From NCBI RefSeq assembly GCF_014268595.2, contig NZ_CP077091.1, forward strand, positions 84,501 through 148,500: DNA of 64,000 bases, read 5' to 3'. The DNA is from Pseudomonas hamedanensis. GTDB taxonomy: Bacteria > Pseudomonadota > Gammaproteobacteria > Pseudomonadales > Pseudomonadaceae. Positions within the stretch are counted from its first letter, which is position 1. Each line of letters opens with the position of its first letter. The translations under genes and the position numbers were made by a program. The notes under the pieces were generated by a model. That model had not been told where the DNA came from. It did not search any database and was given only the letters and a program-made list of their open reading frames with translations. This document shows positions 62,768 through 64,000 of this stretch, piece by piece.

Positions 62768-63253
62768 ATGCAAACGTTGAATGAAGGGGCGGTCGCGGCG
62801 CCGGTGAGGCAGTCGGTGTTGCGCCTGTTATTGCTGCCGCTGGTGATTCTTGCCGGCATGGGCTTGTCGGTCGAGGCTGGACTGCTCGGACCGTTGGGCA
62901 CGCAGGTCGGGCATCTCTGGGCGACCTTGAGCATCTTCGGCGTGGGCTCGGCGATTCTGTTTTTGCTGCTGCTGTTCGCTGGCCCGCAAAAAGGTCCGGC
63001 GCTGACCGAACTGCCGCGCTGGCAGTTGATCGGTGGGTTCCTCGGGCCGATGTACGTGGTGGTGCTGACCCTGGCGACGCCGCACATCGGCATTGCCATG
63101 ACGATGATTGCGATTTTGTCCGGGCAGGTCGGCAAGAGTGTGTTGATCGACCACTTCGGCTGGTTCGGCGCAACGCGCAAGAAGGTCAACGGCGAGCGTT
63201 GGCTGGCGTTGGGTTTGATTGTGGTGGCTTTGGTTCTGATTGCGCGGGGGTGA
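62768..63253 (+). CDS. YdcZ-family (DMT superfamily) small membrane transporter subunit 1
   Basis: The ATG at 62768 gives 161 residues with about five membrane segments. PRWQLIGGFLGPMYVVVLTLATPHIG and SGQVGKSVLIDHFGWFG match the DUF606/YdcZ group of the drug/metabolite transporter superfamily. The next gene encodes a second protein of the same family, so the two probably form a heteromeric exporter. The substrate is unknown. Confidence 0.85.
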   Translation: MQTLNEGAVAAPVRQSVLRLLLLPLVILAGMGLSVEAGLLGPLGTQVGHLWATLSIFGVGSAILFLLLLFAGPQKGPALTELPRWQLIGGFLGPMYVVVLTLATPHIGIAMTMIAILSGQVGKSVLIDHFGWFGATRKKVNGERWLALGLIVVALVLIARG

Positions 63254-63256
63254 GTG

Positions 63257-63709
63257 ATGGGTCTGGTGATTTTGTTGGCGGTGGTGGTATTGGCCGGTGC
63301 GGTATTGAGTGTGCAGGCTGCTATTAATGGGCGTCTGGGTGAAACCGTTGGTGTGCTGCGCAGCAGTTTGCTGACGTTTGTGGTGGGCGCGGTGGTGACC
63401 GGGTTGTTGATTCTGTTTTTCGAGCCGGCACAGGCAGTGAGTCTGCTTGAGGTGCCGAAGTGGCAACTGACCGGGGCGCTGTTTGGTGTGGTGTACATGA
63501 TGGTGATGGTCGGCGCGGTGCCGGTGGTCGGCACGGCAGTGGCGACGGTGGCGGTGATTGTCGGGCAGTTGGGGATGGGGATGTTGATCGATAATTTTGG
63601 CTGGCTGGGGAATCCGGCGATCGAGCTGTCTTCGAGCCGGATGCTGGCGATGGTGTGTTTGGCGGTGGCCCTTGTATTTATGTATCGGAGTTCGCGTCGG
63701 GCGCAGTGA
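63257..63709 (+). CDS. YdcZ-family (DMT superfamily) small membrane transporter subunit 2
   Basis: The ATG at 63257, four bases after the previous stop, gives 150 residues; a GTG at 63254 is also possible. It has five membrane segments and the family blocks PKWQLTGALFGVVYMMVMVG and GQLGMGMLIDNFGWLG. The two proteins clearly share an origin but are diverged, as expected of a two-component small transporter. Confidence 0.85.
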   Translation: MGLVILLAVVVLAGAVLSVQAAINGRLGETVGVLRSSLLTFVVGAVVTGLLILFFEPAQAVSLLEVPKWQLTGALFGVVYMMVMVGAVPVVGTAVATVAVIVGQLGMGMLIDNFGWLGNPAIELSSSRMLAMVCLAVALVFMYRSSRRAQ

Positions 63710-63759
63710 TCGGGTATCTGGATTTGGGGGGATATCCGTTTTTTCGGGGGCTGCGGCTG

Positions 63760-64000
63760 GCGATTCCGCCCTTACGGCGGGTGACTTTGGGGGCCCAAAG
63801 TAACCAAAGGCCTTTTGCCCTGACGTGCGGCCCCTCGCCTGGGCTCGGGGTGCCTTCGCTGCGGGATCGATCCGGGCGCAGCGTCTCCGGTTTGCTTCGC
63901 TGCACCTCCTCTCGCTGTGTTTGGCTGCGCCAAACGGTCGCTGCGCTCCCACGCCCGGATCAATCCCTCCACTCAGCCTTCCGACGGGCGCCGTGCATCA
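63760..64000. repeat. Probable dispersed non-coding repeat running off the window
   Basis: The stretch with TTACGGCGGGTGACTTTGG, CCCAAAGTAACCAAAGGCC and later GGCTGCGCCAAACGGTCGC is of a kind I recall between genes in many Pseudomonas genomes. Several frames are open in it but none has a ribosome site. The end lies outside the window. Confidence 0.5.

Noticed and set aside
1..64000. tRNA or rRNA genes, prophage, plasmid origin
   Set aside because: I looked for the usual conserved sequences and saw none; a tRNA scan would be decisive.

Overview
The window is chromosomal DNA of a Pseudomonas of the P. fluorescens group. The reasons are the high GC content, Pseudomonas-type REP/REPIN hairpins in most intergenic gaps, a copABCD set, a fecI-fecR-fecA set that matches Pseudomonas FecA closely, and the tal and dusA genes. 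Identifications come from reading translations and motifs; no database search was possible.

Layout. Positions 1-1328: the 3' end of a small gene and transaldolase (tal). Positions 1532-25813: an exopolysaccharide locus of about 24 kb. It holds a secreted glycoside hydrolase; a forward operon (low-molecular-weight tyrosine phosphatase, Wzc-type kinase/copolymerase, one GT4 glycosyltransferase, pyruvyl transferase, Wzx flippase, Wzy-like protein, acyltransferase, SGNH hydrolase); galU with an orphan phosphomannomutase-like domain; galE; a group-4-capsule (gfc/yjb) export set; a WcaJ-like initiating sugar transferase; two receiver-less winged-helix regulators; and uppP. The enzyme set (Glc-1-P transferase, one further glycosyltransferase, UDP-Glc and UDP-Gal supply, pyruvylation, acylation) would suit an acidic pyruvylated galactoglucan such as marginalan. 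That product is an inference. Positions 25862-33412: dusA, a small lipoprotein, a PheC-like protein, copDCBA, a hypothetical protein and an RNase T2. Positions 33549-34145: a decayed pair that looks like a PAAR effector and its periplasmic partner. Positions 34162-43778: a LysR regulator with a HAD hydrolase and a class II aldolase, a diguanylate cyclase, an AhpD-like protein, and fecIRA. Positions 43884-53987: an MFS transporter, a DapF-like protein lacking both catalytic cysteines, codBA, a broken hydrolase, queD, a patatin-like protein, and two PepSY proteins with a two-component system. Positions 54011-55707: an IS110-family element. Positions 55810-63709: two chemoreceptors around a Na+/H+ antiporter-family protein, a LysR regulator and a YdcZ-type pair. 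The right edge enters a probable dispersed repeat.

The most striking observation is the IS110 element. It sits inside a REPIN, and its non-coding leader can be folded by eye into a bridge RNA. One loop of that RNA carries guides matching the interrupted REP target. A second loop carries guides matching the element's own two ends, and both share the dinucleotide core CT. The element also carries a 412-bp tandem duplication of its transposase 3' end and right terminus.

Other points worth following are the orphan phosphomannomutase C-terminal domain in the galU operon, a bipartite sequence shared by two exopolysaccharide promoter regions, a terminator/attenuator behind the gfcA-like gene, an array of four REPINs, and a ten-copy octamer repeat growing out of a hairpin repeat.
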